DNA of 64,000 bases from Hydrogenophaga sp. (lineage in GTDB: Bacteria > Pseudomonadota > Gammaproteobacteria > Burkholderiales > Burkholderiaceae_C), in NCBI GenBank assembly GCA_030682835.1, contig JAUXNG010000033.1:21196-85195 (forward strand), in the 5' to 3' direction. Every line of letters starts with the position of its first letter. Positions within the stretch are counted from its first letter, which is position 1. The notes under the pieces were generated by a model. The model did no database searches and was not told the DNA's origin. It worked only from the letters and a program-made list of their open reading frames with translations. Positions 17,149-25,895 of this stretch are shown in pieces. A program made the translations under genes and the position numbers.

Positions 17149-18462
17149 ATGTGGCCACAATCGTTGCTGAGTTCGGACACCCAGCTCAACCAGCAGAGCT
17201 ACTACGAGGCCAGCGTGCAGCGTCCCGCCCCCGCTGCGCCCCTGCAGGGCACGGTGCAGGCCGACGTGGTGGTGGTGGGTGGTGGCTTTGCCGGCCTGAG
17301 CGCCGCCCTGGAAATGGCACAGAAGGGGCTGAGCGTGGTGCTGCTGGAGGCCGAGCATATCGGCAGCGGTGCCAGCGGGCGCAATGGCGGCCAGGCCATC
17401 GTGGGTTATGCCAGCGGGCAGGGGCCGTTCGAGCAGCAGCTGGGCGTGCAGGACGCGCAGCGCGCGTGGGACATGTCGCTGCAGGCGGTGGACCTGATCG
17501 GCCAGCGCATCGCGGCCCATGGCATCGCCTGCGACTGGCAGCGGGGCTACACCTATGTGGCGGATTCGCCGAAGAAGGCGCGGGCGCTGCGCGCCGAATG
17601 CGAGGACCACCAGCGGCGCGGGGTGGCCAGCACCTGGGCCGAAGGTGCCGATGTGGCGCGCTTCATCGACAGCCCGCGCTACCTGGCCGCGTTCCGTGAA
17701 AACACCTCGGGCCACCTGCATCCGCTGAAATACGCGCTGGGCTTGGCTCAGGCAGCGCAGGCGGCCGGCGTGCGCATCTTCGAGCACACACCCGTGACCG
17801 ACCTGCAGCGGGGCGCCACGCTGGTGGCCCGCACCGCCCAGGGCGAGGTGCGGGCCCGCTACGGCGTGCTGGCGGGCAACTGCATGCTGCCGGCTTTCGG
17901 CCCGCGCGTGGCGCCCGAGATCGCGCCGCGCATCATGCCGGTGGGCACCTACATCATCGGCACCGCGTCGCTGGAGCCTGCGCTGTGCGAGCGCCTGATT
18001 CCGGGCAACGCGGCGGTGTGCGACAACAACTTCGTGCTCGACTATTTCCGCTTCAGTGCCGACCATCGCATGCTCTTCGGTGGCCGCGTGAGCTACACCA
18101 CCATGACGCCGCCCGACCTGAAGGGCGTGATGGCGCGGCGCATGGGGGCGGTGTATCCGGAGCTGCAATCGGTGCCGGTCGAGTTCGTCTGGGGCGGCTT
18201 CGTGGACATCAGCATGAACCGCGCGCCCGACTTCGGCCGCCTGGGCGCCAACCTGTACTACCTGCAGGGCTTCAGCGGCCACGGCGTGGCGCTCACCGGC
18301 CTGGCCGGGCAGCTGGTGGCCGAGGCGGTGGCGGGACAGGCCGGGCGCTTTGATGTGTTTGCCCGTCTGCAGCACCGTGCCTTCCCCGGTGGCGCGCTGC
18401 TGCGCACCCCCAGCCTGGCGCTGGGCATGCTCTGGTACCGGCTGCGCGACGCGCTGGGGTGA
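17149..18462 (+). CDS. puuB: PuuB-like gamma-glutamylputrescine oxidase (FAD)
   Basis: 437-aa D-amino-acid-oxidase-type flavoprotein. FAD-binding VVVVGGGFAGLSAALEMAQ (about 41-60), EAEHIGSGASGRNGGQ typical of the PuuB/OrdL group, and C-terminal YLQGFSGHGVALTGLAGQLV. It would oxidise gamma-glutamyl-putrescine to the aldehyde with H2O2 release. AGGAG in the end of speB serves ATG 17149, two bases after the speB stop. PuuA, PuuD and a PuuC-like dehydrogenase lie downstream on the same strand, which supports the substrate. Confidence 0.85.
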   Translation: MWPQSLLSSDTQLNQQSYYEASVQRPAPAAPLQGTVQADVVVVGGGFAGLSAALEMAQKGLSVVLLEAEHIGSGASGRNGGQAIVGYASGQGPFEQQLGVQDAQRAWDMSLQAVDLIGQRIAAHGIACDWQRGYTYVADSPKKARALRAECEDHQRRGVASTWAEGADVARFIDSPRYLAAFRENTSGHLHPLKYALGLAQAAQAAGVRIFEHTPVTDLQRGATLVARTAQGEVRARYGVLAGNCMLPAFGPRVAPEIAPRIMPVGTYIIGTASLEPALCERLIPGNAAVCDNNFVLDYFRFSADHRMLFGGRVSYTTMTPPDLKGVMARRMGAVYPELQSVPVEFVWGGFVDISMNRAPDFGRLGANLYYLQGFSGHGVALTGLAGQLVAEAVAGQAGRFDVFARLQHRAFPGGALLRTPSLALGMLWYRLRDALG

Positions 18463-18624
18463 GCCGTGTAGCGGCCTGCCGCAGGGCCGCGGTTTGCGCC
18501 AGATCAAACACCATAGCGTTGGGCGCCGAAAGAGGTGGGCAATGCCGGGATGGGGCAACTTTGCGGGGTGAGGCCGGTCCATCATCGGTGACCGTTTTCA
18601 AATCCCTCATTTCCGGAGTGCCCC

Positions 18625-19059
18625 ATGACCCCTCTGTATTCCGCTGTTCGTTCGATGGCGCTGCGTCGCGCGGCCGTGCTGGGCTTTGCCGCCTCGGCGC
18701 TGGCGCTGGGTGTGTCATCGGCCCACGCCCAGGCCATGCCGCACGGCGGTGGCCACATGGGCCACGGCGCCGCTGCACCCGCCGCGGCTGCTACTGAGAA
18801 CGCATCGACCAAGGCTTACCAGGCCGTGAACGAGAAAATGCACCGCGACATGGGCATCCGCTTCACGGGAGATGCCGATCGCGATTTCCTCGCCGGCATG
18901 ATTCCGCACCACCAGGGTGCCATCGACATGGCGCAGGTGGCGCTGCAGCACGGCAAGGACCCGCGCGTGCGCAAGCTGGCGCAGGAGGTGATCGAGGCGC
19001 AGCAGCGTGAGATCGCCGAGATGCGGTCCTGGCTGCGTGAGATGGACGCGAAGCGCTGA
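18625..19059 (+). CDS. DUF305-family exported protein
   Basis: 144 aa. Signal peptide ([23 protein letters not shown]), His/Met-rich linker ([11 protein letters not shown]), then the DUF305 helical domain with [20 protein letters not shown] and a second helix pair ending WLREMD. The HH pair in MIPHHQGA is the family hallmark; relatives such as CopM bind copper in the periplasm. GGAGTGCCCC precedes ATG 18625. It sits between puuB and the convergent MocR gene with no obvious link to polyamines. Confidence 0.85.
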   Translation: MTPLYSAVRSMALRRAAVLGFAASALALGVSSAHAQAMPHGGGHMGHGAAAPAAAATENASTKAYQAVNEKMHRDMGIRFTGDADRDFLAGMIPHHQGAIDMAQVALQHGKDPRVRKLAQEVIEAQQREIAEMRSWLREMDAKR

Positions 19060-19074
19060 ACCGGGTTCGCTGGC

Positions 19075-20613
19075 CTAGTCGTGTGAGGCGGTCTGGGCGC
19101 TGGCCGCCTGATCGGAGCCGCTCAGCAGGGCGTGGCGTACCGCCGCGGCCAGCAGCGTGCCGCAGCGCTGGATGTCGGCCAGTGGCGCATAGCCGTAGCC
19201 GATCACCAGCCCGCGCAGATCGGTGCGCGCCAGGCAATAGGCCGAGAGCGGGCGCACGGTGAGGCCGTGGCGCGCCAGGCGCCTGGCCAGCGCGCCGTCG
19301 TCCACCCGGGCGGGGAGGCGCAGGCACAGGTGCAGGCCCTGTTCGGCGCCGCTGATGAAGGGACCGTCGGGCCCCTGGCCGAGCACCGGCTTCAAGACCT
19401 CCAGCAGGCACTGCCGCCGCTCGCCGTAAATCTGGCGGGCGCGGCGCAGCGTGCTGCTGAAATGGCCCATCTCGATGAACTCGGCCAGCGCGGCCTGCAG
19501 CGGCATCTGGCCCGGGCGGTTGAGGTCGTAGTGCGCCTGTTTGAAGGACGCGGCCAGCGCTTTGGGCACCACCAGGTAGCCCAGCTTGATGCCGGGGTAG
19601 AGCACCTTGGAGAACGTGCCCATGTAGAGCACGCGGCCATCGGTGTCCAGGCCCTCCAGGCTGGAGATGGGCGGGCCGCTGAAGCGGTATTCGCTGTCGT
19701 AGTCGTCTTCCAGCACCCAGGCGCCGTGGGCGCGGGCCGTGGCCAGCAGCTGGTGGCGCCGCGGCAGGCTCATGACCGCGCCGGTGGGGTCCTGGTGCGA
19801 GGGCGTGAGGTAGATCAGCTTCGGCGGATGCGGGTCGTCGGCCGGGCCGGGCGCGATGCCTTCTTCGTCCACCGGCACCGGGTGCATCACCAGGCCGGTG
19901 GCCATGAAGGCCTTGGCCGCGCCCCAGTAGGCCGGGTCTTCCACCCACACCGTGTCGCCGTGGTCGGCCAGCAGGCGGGCGCAGAGTTCGAGCGACTGCT
20001 GCGTGCCGGTTGTGATGATCACCTGGTCGGCGTCGAGCTGCACGCTGCGGAACACGCGCAGGTAGTCGGCCACGGCGCGGCGCAGCGGCGCGTAGCCGCC
20101 CGAGTCGTTGTAGTCGAGCATGTCCGGGTAGGTCATGCGCCAGTGCTTGTTCTGCAGGCGTTGCCAGAGCAGCAGCGGGAAGGCGCTGAAGTCGACGATG
20201 CCCGGCGTGAAGGGCTGCACCTGCAGTTCGGCGGCGCAGAAGCTGGTGGACAGCGCCCGCCCCCGCACGGAGAGTTCGCCGCCGGCGCTCTGCCCGGGTG
20301 TCTGGGGGCCCGGCGTGCGGCGGTGCGACTGGCCGGGCAGGGCGCGTGGCACATGGTCGCTCACAAAGGTGCCGCTGCCCACCCGGCTGCTCAGGTAGCC
20401 CTCGACCGTGAGCTGGTTGATGGCGGCCACCACCGTGTTGCGCGAGAGGTTCAGGTCGTGCGCCAGGTCGCGGCTCGACGCCAGCCGTTCGCCGGGGCCG
20501 AGCATGCCGTCGAGCATGGCCCGGCGCAGCGCCTCGTACAGCTGGCGGTGCAGCGGCAGGGCGTCTTGGGCGCCCAGGCGGGTCATTTCACTGAGCAGGA
20601 ATTCGGACAGCAT
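19075..20613 (-). CDS. MocR-type regulator (GntR HTH fused to aminotransferase fold)
   Basis: 512 aa. N-terminal GntR winged helix (LHRQLYEALRRAMLDGML, then RLASSRDLAHDLNLSRNTVV and GYLSSRVGSGTFV), then a linker and a fold-type I aminotransferase domain with YNDSGGYAPLRRAVADYL, the DYDSEYRF segment and TFSKVLYPGIKLGY, where the K binds PLP. MocR proteins sense PLP or an amine substrate; PuuR is absent here, and this gene is divergent from puuD, so it is the likely regulator of the polyamine genes. ATG 20613 (MLSEFLLSEMTRLG) preferred to the GTG four codons upstream; no strong Shine-Dalgarno for either. Confidence 0.87.
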   Translation of the reverse strand: MLSEFLLSEMTRLGAQDALPLHRQLYEALRRAMLDGMLGPGERLASSRDLAHDLNLSRNTVVAAINQLTVEGYLSSRVGSGTFVSDHVPRALPGQSHRRTPGPQTPGQSAGGELSVRGRALSTSFCAAELQVQPFTPGIVDFSAFPLLLWQRLQNKHWRMTYPDMLDYNDSGGYAPLRRAVADYLRVFRSVQLDADQVIITTGTQQSLELCARLLADHGDTVWVEDPAYWGAAKAFMATGLVMHPVPVDEEGIAPGPADDPHPPKLIYLTPSHQDPTGAVMSLPRRHQLLATARAHGAWVLEDDYDSEYRFSGPPISSLEGLDTDGRVLYMGTFSKVLYPGIKLGYLVVPKALAASFKQAHYDLNRPGQMPLQAALAEFIEMGHFSSTLRRARQIYGERRQCLLEVLKPVLGQGPDGPFISGAEQGLHLCLRLPARVDDGALARRLARHGLTVRPLSAYCLARTDLRGLVIGYGYAPLADIQRCGTLLAAAVRHALLSGSDQAASAQTASHD

Positions 20614-20642
20614 GGCAAGTGGCACCAGCGGATGGCTTTAAA

Positions 20643-20663
20643 TGGTTCTGATTGTGAGCCAAT
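20643..20663. promoter_or_regulatory. Possible MocR operator between mocR-type gene and puuD
   Basis: Imperfect inverted repeat TGGTTC-N7-GAGCCA (20643-20661), overlapping a smaller ATTG-N5-CAAT dyad (20651-20663), in the 87-bp divergent intergenic region. This is where an autoregulating MocR protein would be expected to bind; the exact site is only a guess. Confidence 0.35.
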
Positions 20664-20700
20664 TCGCGCGGCAGAATGGACACCCATCAATGGAGATGCC

Positions 20701-21510
20701 ATGAATACCACCCCATGCATGGTCTGGCTGCCCGCTGACCACCGGCTCATGGGCGACCACGGCCACCAGATGCCTTTTCTGGTGCTGGGCGACAAATACG
20801 CCCGCGCCGTGAAGCTGGGCGCGCAGGCACAGCCGGTGATGTTCCCGCTGGCCGACACCGGGCAGATCAGCGAGCTGCTGGCGCTGGTGGACGGCGTGAT
20901 GCTCACCGGCTCGCCGTCCAACGTGCATCCCTCGCACTTCCAGGAAGAGGTGGCCGACGCCAGCCTGCCGCTGGACGCCGAGCGCGACCTGCTCACGCTG
21001 GCGCTGGTGAAAGCCTGCGTGCACGAAGGGGTGCCGCTGCTGGGCATCTGCCGTGGTTTCCAGGAAATCAACGTGGCGCTGGGTGGCACGCTGCACCAGC
21101 GCGTGCAGGAAGTGCCCGGCCTGGCCGACCACCGCGAGCCCAAGACCGCGCCGTTTGACGAACAGTACGCGCCGCGCCACCCGATCAGCCTGGCACCCGG
21201 CAGCGTGTTCGAAACCTGGGCCGGCGGACCGCAGGCCATGGTGAATTCGCTGCATGGACAGGGCATCAACCGCCTGGCCAGTGGCCTGGAGCCGCTGGCC
21301 CACGCGCCCGACGGCCTGGTGGAAGCCTTTGGCGTGAAAGGCGCGCACACCTTTGCTTATGCGGTGCAGTGGCACCCCGAGTGGCGCTGCACCGAGACGC
21401 CTTTTTACGCCGCCATTTTTGAAGAGTTTGGCCGCGCCTGCCGTTCGCGCCACAGCCTGCGCCTGCAGGCCGCCGACCTCAACCGCAGCCGCGCCAGCAG
21501 CGGCGCCTGA
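20701..21510 (+). CDS. puuD: PuuD-like gamma-glutamyl-GABA hydrolase
   Basis: 269-aa class I glutamine amidotransferase-like hydrolase (peptidase C26). Catalytic triad visible: C117 in GICRGFQEINVALGG, H225 and E227 in QWHPEW. It would release GABA and glutamate from gamma-glutamyl-GABA, the last step of the Puu pathway. Divergent from the MocR gene and followed after 51 bp by puuA, so likely the first gene of a puuDA transcript. Confidence 0.88.
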   Translation: MNTTPCMVWLPADHRLMGDHGHQMPFLVLGDKYARAVKLGAQAQPVMFPLADTGQISELLALVDGVMLTGSPSNVHPSHFQEEVADASLPLDAERDLLTLALVKACVHEGVPLLGICRGFQEINVALGGTLHQRVQEVPGLADHREPKTAPFDEQYAPRHPISLAPGSVFETWAGGPQAMVNSLHGQGINRLASGLEPLAHAPDGLVEAFGVKGAHTFAYAVQWHPEWRCTETPFYAAIFEEFGRACRSRHSLRLQAADLNRSRASSGA

Positions 21511-21561
21511 TCCCCTTTCTTTCGACCCGGCAACACAACAACCCAGCAAGGACACCGGCCC

Positions 21562-22932
21562 ATGAGTGCTACGCCCAAAGTCACTACCTTCAACGACCTC
21601 GAAAACTGGCTCAACGAGCGCCGCGTCACCGAGGTGGAATGCCTCGTGCCCGACCTGACCGGCGTGGCACGCGGCAAGATCCTGCCGCGCGGCAAGTTCA
21701 CCGAAGACCGCGGCATGCGCCTGCCCCAGGCCATCGTCGGCATGGGCGTGACGGGCGAGTTCCCCGAGAGCGGGCCCTACTACGACGTGATCGACCCGAC
21801 CGACCGCGACATGCAGCTGCGCCCCGACCCGACCACGGTGCGCATCGTGCCCTGGGCCACCGACCCCACGGCGCAGGTGATCCACGACTGCTTCGACCAC
21901 GCAGGCAAGCTGGTGCCTTTTGCGCCGCGCAGCGTGCTGCGCAAGATCTGCGACCTGTACGACGCCGAGGGCTGGGACCCGGTGGTGGCACCCGAGCTGG
22001 AGTTCTACCTGACGGCCCGCAACACCGACCCGAACACGCTGCTGAAGCCGCCGATCGGCCGCAGCGGCCGCGCTGAAACCTCGCGCCAGGCCTACAGCAT
22101 CGACGCGGTGAACGAGTTCGACCCGCTGTTCGAAGAGATCTACGACTACTGCGACAAGATGCAGCTCAACGTGGACACGCTGATCCACGAAGTGGGCGCC
22201 GGGCAGATGGAGATCAACTTCTTTCACGCCCACCCGCTGGGGCTGGCCGACGAGGTGTTCTTCTTCAAGCGCTCCGTGCGCGAAGCCGCGCTGCGCCACG
22301 ACATGTACGCCACCTTCATGGCCAAGCCCATCGCCGGCGAGCCCGGCAGCGCCATGCACGTGCACCAGAGCATCGTGGACAAGGCCACGGGCAAGAACAT
22401 CTTCAGCAACCCCGACGGCTCGGCCTCCGAGGCCTTCTACCACTACATCGGCGGCCTGCAGCGCTACATACCGGCGGCCATGGTGCTGGTGGCACCTTAC
22501 GTGAACAGCTACCGGCGGCTCTCCCGCCACACGGCCGCGCCCATCAACATCGAATGGGGCCACGACAACCGCACGGTGGGCATCCGCTCGCCCATTTCCA
22601 GCCCCGCGGCACGCCGCGTGGAGAACCGCGTGATCGGTGCCGACGCCAACCCTTATGTGGCCATGGCCATGACGCTGGCCTGCGGCTACCTGGGCATGAA
22701 GAACAAGATCAAGCCCAAGCCCGAGATGAAGGGCGACGCCTACCTGGCGCCGTACTCGCTGCCGCGCTCGCTGGGCGAGGCACTCGACTGGCTGCGCCGC
22801 GAGACCGACCTGCACGACATCCTGGGCAAGGAATTCATCACGATCTACACCGAGATCAAGGAACTCGAGTTCGACGAGTTCATGAAGGTGATCTCGCCTT
22901 GGGAGCGTGAGCATCTGCTGTTGCATGTTTGA
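21562..22932 (+). CDS. puuA: PuuA-like gamma-glutamylputrescine synthetase
   Basis: 456-aa glutamine synthetase-family ligase. Starts FNDLENWLNERRVTEVECLV and DLTGVARGKI, which are typical of PuuA/GlnA-like type III enzymes; catalytic-domain motifs APELEFYL, VGAGQMEINF, GSAMHVHQS and the ATP/glutamate site NRTVGIR. It lacks the regulatory tyrosine loop length of GlnA. It would join glutamate to putrescine using ATP, committing the amine to the glutamylated route. Same strand and close to puuD. An intergenic repeat follows before the aminotransferase. Confidence 0.88.
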   Translation: MSATPKVTTFNDLENWLNERRVTEVECLVPDLTGVARGKILPRGKFTEDRGMRLPQAIVGMGVTGEFPESGPYYDVIDPTDRDMQLRPDPTTVRIVPWATDPTAQVIHDCFDHAGKLVPFAPRSVLRKICDLYDAEGWDPVVAPELEFYLTARNTDPNTLLKPPIGRSGRAETSRQAYSIDAVNEFDPLFEEIYDYCDKMQLNVDTLIHEVGAGQMEINFFHAHPLGLADEVFFFKRSVREAALRHDMYATFMAKPIAGEPGSAMHVHQSIVDKATGKNIFSNPDGSASEAFYHYIGGLQRYIPAAMVLVAPYVNSYRRLSRHTAAPINIEWGHDNRTVGIRSPISSPAARRVENRVIGADANPYVAMAMTLACGYLGMKNKIKPKPEMKGDAYLAPYSLPRSLGEALDWLRRETDLHDILGKEFITIYTEIKELEFDEFMKVISPWEREHLLLHV

Positions 22933-22934
22933 TC

Positions 22935-23015
22935 CACCCCCGCGCCGCACCTGCGGTGCGTCACCCCCTCAAGGGGGCACACCCTGCGGCCCGGCAAAGC
23001 CGGTTCCGCGGGTGT
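22935..23015 (+). repeat. Comamonadaceae-type intergenic repeat, copy R1
   Basis: C-run and GC hairpin (CGCACCTGCGGTGCG), then CCCCCTCAAGGGGG, ending GGCAAAGCCGGTTCCGCGG. Same layout as copies at 26991, 28022, 38198 and, reversed, 34000/35186 and 60923. Sits in the puuA-aminotransferase gap. Confidence 0.75.
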
Positions 23016-23049
23016 ACTGAATCTGCTTCCCCTCTTTCGGAGATTGCCT

Positions 23050-24489
23050 GTGAACACCTCGACCCTGATTGCTCCGCCCGCACTCGTTCGCCGTGCCGAG
23101 CAGCACGACACCCAGGCCATTCAGGCGCTGGACAGTGCGCATTTCATGCATCCGTTCACCGACCACGACGGACTGGCGGGCAAGGGGGCGCGGGTGATCA
23201 CGCGGGCGGACAACATCTATGTGTGGGATTCGGAAGGGCACAAGATCCTGGACGCGATGAGCGGGCTGTGGTGTGTGAACGCGGGCTACGGGCGCAAGGA
23301 GCTGGCGGACGCGGCGTACCAGCAGATGATGACGCTGCCGTTCTACAACAGCTTCTTCAACACCACCAACGTGCCGGCCGTGCAGCTGGCGACCAAGCTG
23401 GCCTCGCTGGCGCCGAAGGTGGCGGGCTGGGGTTTCGAGCATGTGTTCTTCAGCAGCAGTGGCAGCGAGAGCAACGACACGAACGTGCGCATGGTGCGCC
23501 GCTACTGGGACCTGCTGGGCCAGCCGCAGCGCAAGGTGATCATCAGCCGGCAGAACGCGTACCACGGCTCCACCATGGCCGGTGCGTCGCTGGGTGGCAT
23601 GAGCGGCATGCACGCCCAGGGCGACCTGCCGATTCCGAACATCACGCACATCGAGCAGCCCTACTTTCTGGAAAACGCGCGCCCTGGCGAGAGCCGGGCC
23701 GACTTTGGCCGGCGCGCCGCCGGCTGGCTGGAGGCCGAGATCCTGGCGATTGGTCCGGAAAAGGTAGCCGCCTTCATTGCCGAGCCGGTGCAGGGCGCGG
23801 GCGGCGTGATCATCCCGCCCGAGACCTACTGGCCCGAGATCCAGCGCATCGTCGACCAGTACGGCATCCTGCTGATCTCCGATGAGGTGATCTGCGCCTT
23901 TGGCCGCCTGGGCCACTGGTTCGCTTATGAAAAGTTCGGCTACCGGCCTGACCTGGTGACCTTTGCCAAGGGCGTGACCAGCGGCTACATCCCGCTGGGC
24001 GGTGTGATGGTGGGTGGGCGCGTGGCCCAGGTGCTGATCGAGCAGGGTGGCGAGTTCAACCACGGCTATACCTACAGCGGCCACCCGGTGGCCTGCGCGG
24101 TGGCGCTGGCCAACATCGAGCTGATGGAGCGCGAGCAGCTGGTGGAGCGCGTGCGCGACGACACCGGCCCCTACCTGGCCCAGCGTTTTGCCGAACTCAA
24201 CGAGCACCCGCTGGTGATGGAAGCCGAGACCTGCGGGCTGGTGGCCGGCCTGGTGCTGGTGAAGAACAAGGCGACGCGGCAGATGTTCGACGCGGACCTG
24301 GCCGTGGGCATGATCTGCCGCGGCCACTGCTTCCGCAACGGCCTGATCATGCGCGCCGTGGGCGACCGGATGATCATCGCGCCGCCGCTGGTGATGACCC
24401 GCGCGCAGATCGACGAGATGATGGATCTCATCCGCCGCTGCCTCGACGCCACGCTGGACGACCTGCGGGCCGATGGCCAGCTGGCATGA
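23050..24489 (+). CDS. Class III aminotransferase, putrescine:pyruvate type (SpuC-like)
   Basis: 479-aa PLP enzyme. HPFTDH near the start, DAMSGLWCVNAGYGRKEL, FSSSGSESNDTNVRM, SRQNAYHGSTMAG, DEVICAFGRLGHWFA and VTFAKGVTSGYIPLGG, where K binds PLP. The pattern fits SpuC and related omega-amine:pyruvate aminotransferases that convert putrescine to 4-aminobutanal. GTG 23050 is the chosen start: GGAG lies seven bases upstream, and a TTG two codons earlier is less likely. It lies between puuA and the transporter genes, so the region encodes both glutamylated and direct transamination routes. Confidence 0.85.
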   Translation: MNTSTLIAPPALVRRAEQHDTQAIQALDSAHFMHPFTDHDGLAGKGARVITRADNIYVWDSEGHKILDAMSGLWCVNAGYGRKELADAAYQQMMTLPFYNSFFNTTNVPAVQLATKLASLAPKVAGWGFEHVFFSSSGSESNDTNVRMVRRYWDLLGQPQRKVIISRQNAYHGSTMAGASLGGMSGMHAQGDLPIPNITHIEQPYFLENARPGESRADFGRRAAGWLEAEILAIGPEKVAAFIAEPVQGAGGVIIPPETYWPEIQRIVDQYGILLISDEVICAFGRLGHWFAYEKFGYRPDLVTFAKGVTSGYIPLGGVMVGGRVAQVLIEQGGEFNHGYTYSGHPVACAVALANIELMEREQLVERVRDDTGPYLAQRFAELNEHPLVMEAETCGLVAGLVLVKNKATRQMFDADLAVGMICRGHCFRNGLIMRAVGDRMIIAPPLVMTRAQIDEMMDLIRRCLDATLDDLRADGQLA

Positions 24490-24631
24490 ATAGAATGGTG
24501 GTTTTTCCGATTCCATGCCCCATTCTGGGGACGGATGTGGTCTGCTAATTGCTTGCCTCATCGGCAAGCGGCGGCCCTGCCGGACTCCCGGGTTGACCGG
24601 TCTCATCCACTTTTCAGGAGTGTTGTTCACC

Positions 24632-25798
24632 ATGAAGAAGCAAGTTCTGGTTCTGGCCATTTCGGCTGTGTTGCTGGCCGCCTGCGGCAAGAAAGAGGAG
24701 CCCGTGGCAGCACCCGCCGCGCCTGCGCCGGCCGCGGCCCCCGCTGCGGCTGCCGGCCCGGTGCTGGACGATGAGAAGGTCCTGAACATCTACAACTGGC
24801 CCGACTACATCACCGAAACCATGATTGCCGACTTCGAGAAGGAGTTCGGCATCAAGGTGAACTACGACACCTTCGAGAACAACGAGGCCCTGCACGCCAA
24901 GCTGGTGGCCGGCAATTCCGGTTACGACATCGTGGTGCCCACCGCCGGCTTCGGCAAGAAGCAGATCGATGGCGGCCTGTACCAGCCGATCGACCGCAGC
25001 AAGATCCCCAACTACGCCAACCTGGACCCCGAGTTCATGGAAAAGATCGCCGGCGTGGACCCCGAGAACAAGCACTTCGTGCCCTGGGGCTGGGGCTTCA
25101 CGACCGTGGGCATCAACAAGCAGAAGGTCGAGAAGGCGCTGGGCGGCATGCCCATGCCCGAGAACGCCTGGGACCTGGTGTTCAAGCCCGAGTACTCGAG
25201 CAAGCTGCGCTCGTGCGGCATCATCTACCTGGATTCGCCCAGCGAGATCCTGCCGCTGGCCCTGCACTACGTGGGCAAGCCGGCCTACAGCGAGAACCCC
25301 GAAGACTTCAAGGCCGCCGGCGAGATGCTCGCCAAGGTGCGCAAGGACATCCGCCTGTTCTCGAGCACCATGATCGACGACATCGCCGGCGGCAAGGGCT
25401 GCGCCTTCGTGGGCTGGTCGGGTGACATCAACATCGCCGCCGACCGCGTGAAGGAAACCGGTGGCCAGGACGAGATCGTGCCCCTGCTGCCCACCGGCGG
25501 CGGTCTGGTGTTCATCGACACCATGGCGATCCCGAAGGACGCCAAGCGCGTGAACAATGCGCACGCGTTCATCGACTTCTTCCTGCGTGCCGAAAACGGT
25601 GCTGCCATGGCCAACGAGATGAACTACCCCACCGGCAACAAGGCCGCGCTGCCCATGATCAAGGACGAGGTCAAGGACAACAAGACCATCTTCCTGAGCG
25701 ATGAAGACACGGCGCGCCTGATCCCCACGGGCGGCTTCTCCACCGAGATCAGCAGCGTGCTCAACGCCACCTACAACACCTTCAAGCGCGGCCGGTAA
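24632..25798 (+). CDS. potF: Putrescine-type ABC transporter substrate-binding lipoprotein (PotF-like)
   Basis: 388 aa. Lipoprotein signal peptide with lipobox LLAAC, C18 the lipidated residue, then an Ala/Pro linker to about residue 48. Mature domain opens VLNIYNWPDYITETM, the PotD/PotF signature, with VPTAGFGKKQIDGGLYQPID and a later CAFVGWSGDINIA. Binds polyamine in the periplasm and delivers it to the PotGHI complex. AGGAG precedes ATG 24632. A hairpin terminator between it and potG suggests the binding protein is made in excess over the membrane parts. Confidence 0.9.
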   Translation: MKKQVLVLAISAVLLAACGKKEEPVAAPAAPAPAAAPAAAAGPVLDDEKVLNIYNWPDYITETMIADFEKEFGIKVNYDTFENNEALHAKLVAGNSGYDIVVPTAGFGKKQIDGGLYQPIDRSKIPNYANLDPEFMEKIAGVDPENKHFVPWGWGFTTVGINKQKVEKALGGMPMPENAWDLVFKPEYSSKLRSCGIIYLDSPSEILPLALHYVGKPAYSENPEDFKAAGEMLAKVRKDIRLFSSTMIDDIAGGKGCAFVGWSGDINIAADRVKETGGQDEIVPLLPTGGGLVFIDTMAIPKDAKRVNNAHAFIDFFLRAENGAAMANEMNYPTGNKAALPMIKDEVKDNKTIFLSDEDTARLIPTGGFSTEISSVLNATYNTFKRGR

Positions 25799-25821
25799 AA
25801 CCGGCGCCTGAAGCAGGCACG

Positions 25822-25855
25822 GGGCTGTTCGTCTGTAGGCGCAACAGCCCTTTTT
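25822..25855 (+). terminator. Terminator/attenuator between potF and potG
   Basis: GGGCTGTT (25822-25829) pairs with AACAGCCC (25843-25850), followed by TTTTTCTTT. It would end part of the potF transcripts, leaving a lower level for potGHI. Confidence 0.75.
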
Positions 25856-25895
25856 CTTTGTCTGACGATCCATCCACCACGCACGGGACCTTCCC

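Noticed and set aside
18625..19059. DUF305 gene as part of the polyamine pathway
   Set aside because: Exported His/Met-rich protein with no amine-related motif; more likely metal-related and only positioned there.
20638..22950. 770-codon reverse-strand open frame over puuD and puuA
   Set aside because: Antisense shadow of two clear enzymes; no recognisable motif.
24550..24571. Hairpin GCTTGCC-TCATC-GGCAAGC ahead of potF as a riboswitch
   Set aside because: Too small, no known aptamer pattern, and no T-tract; could be chance.
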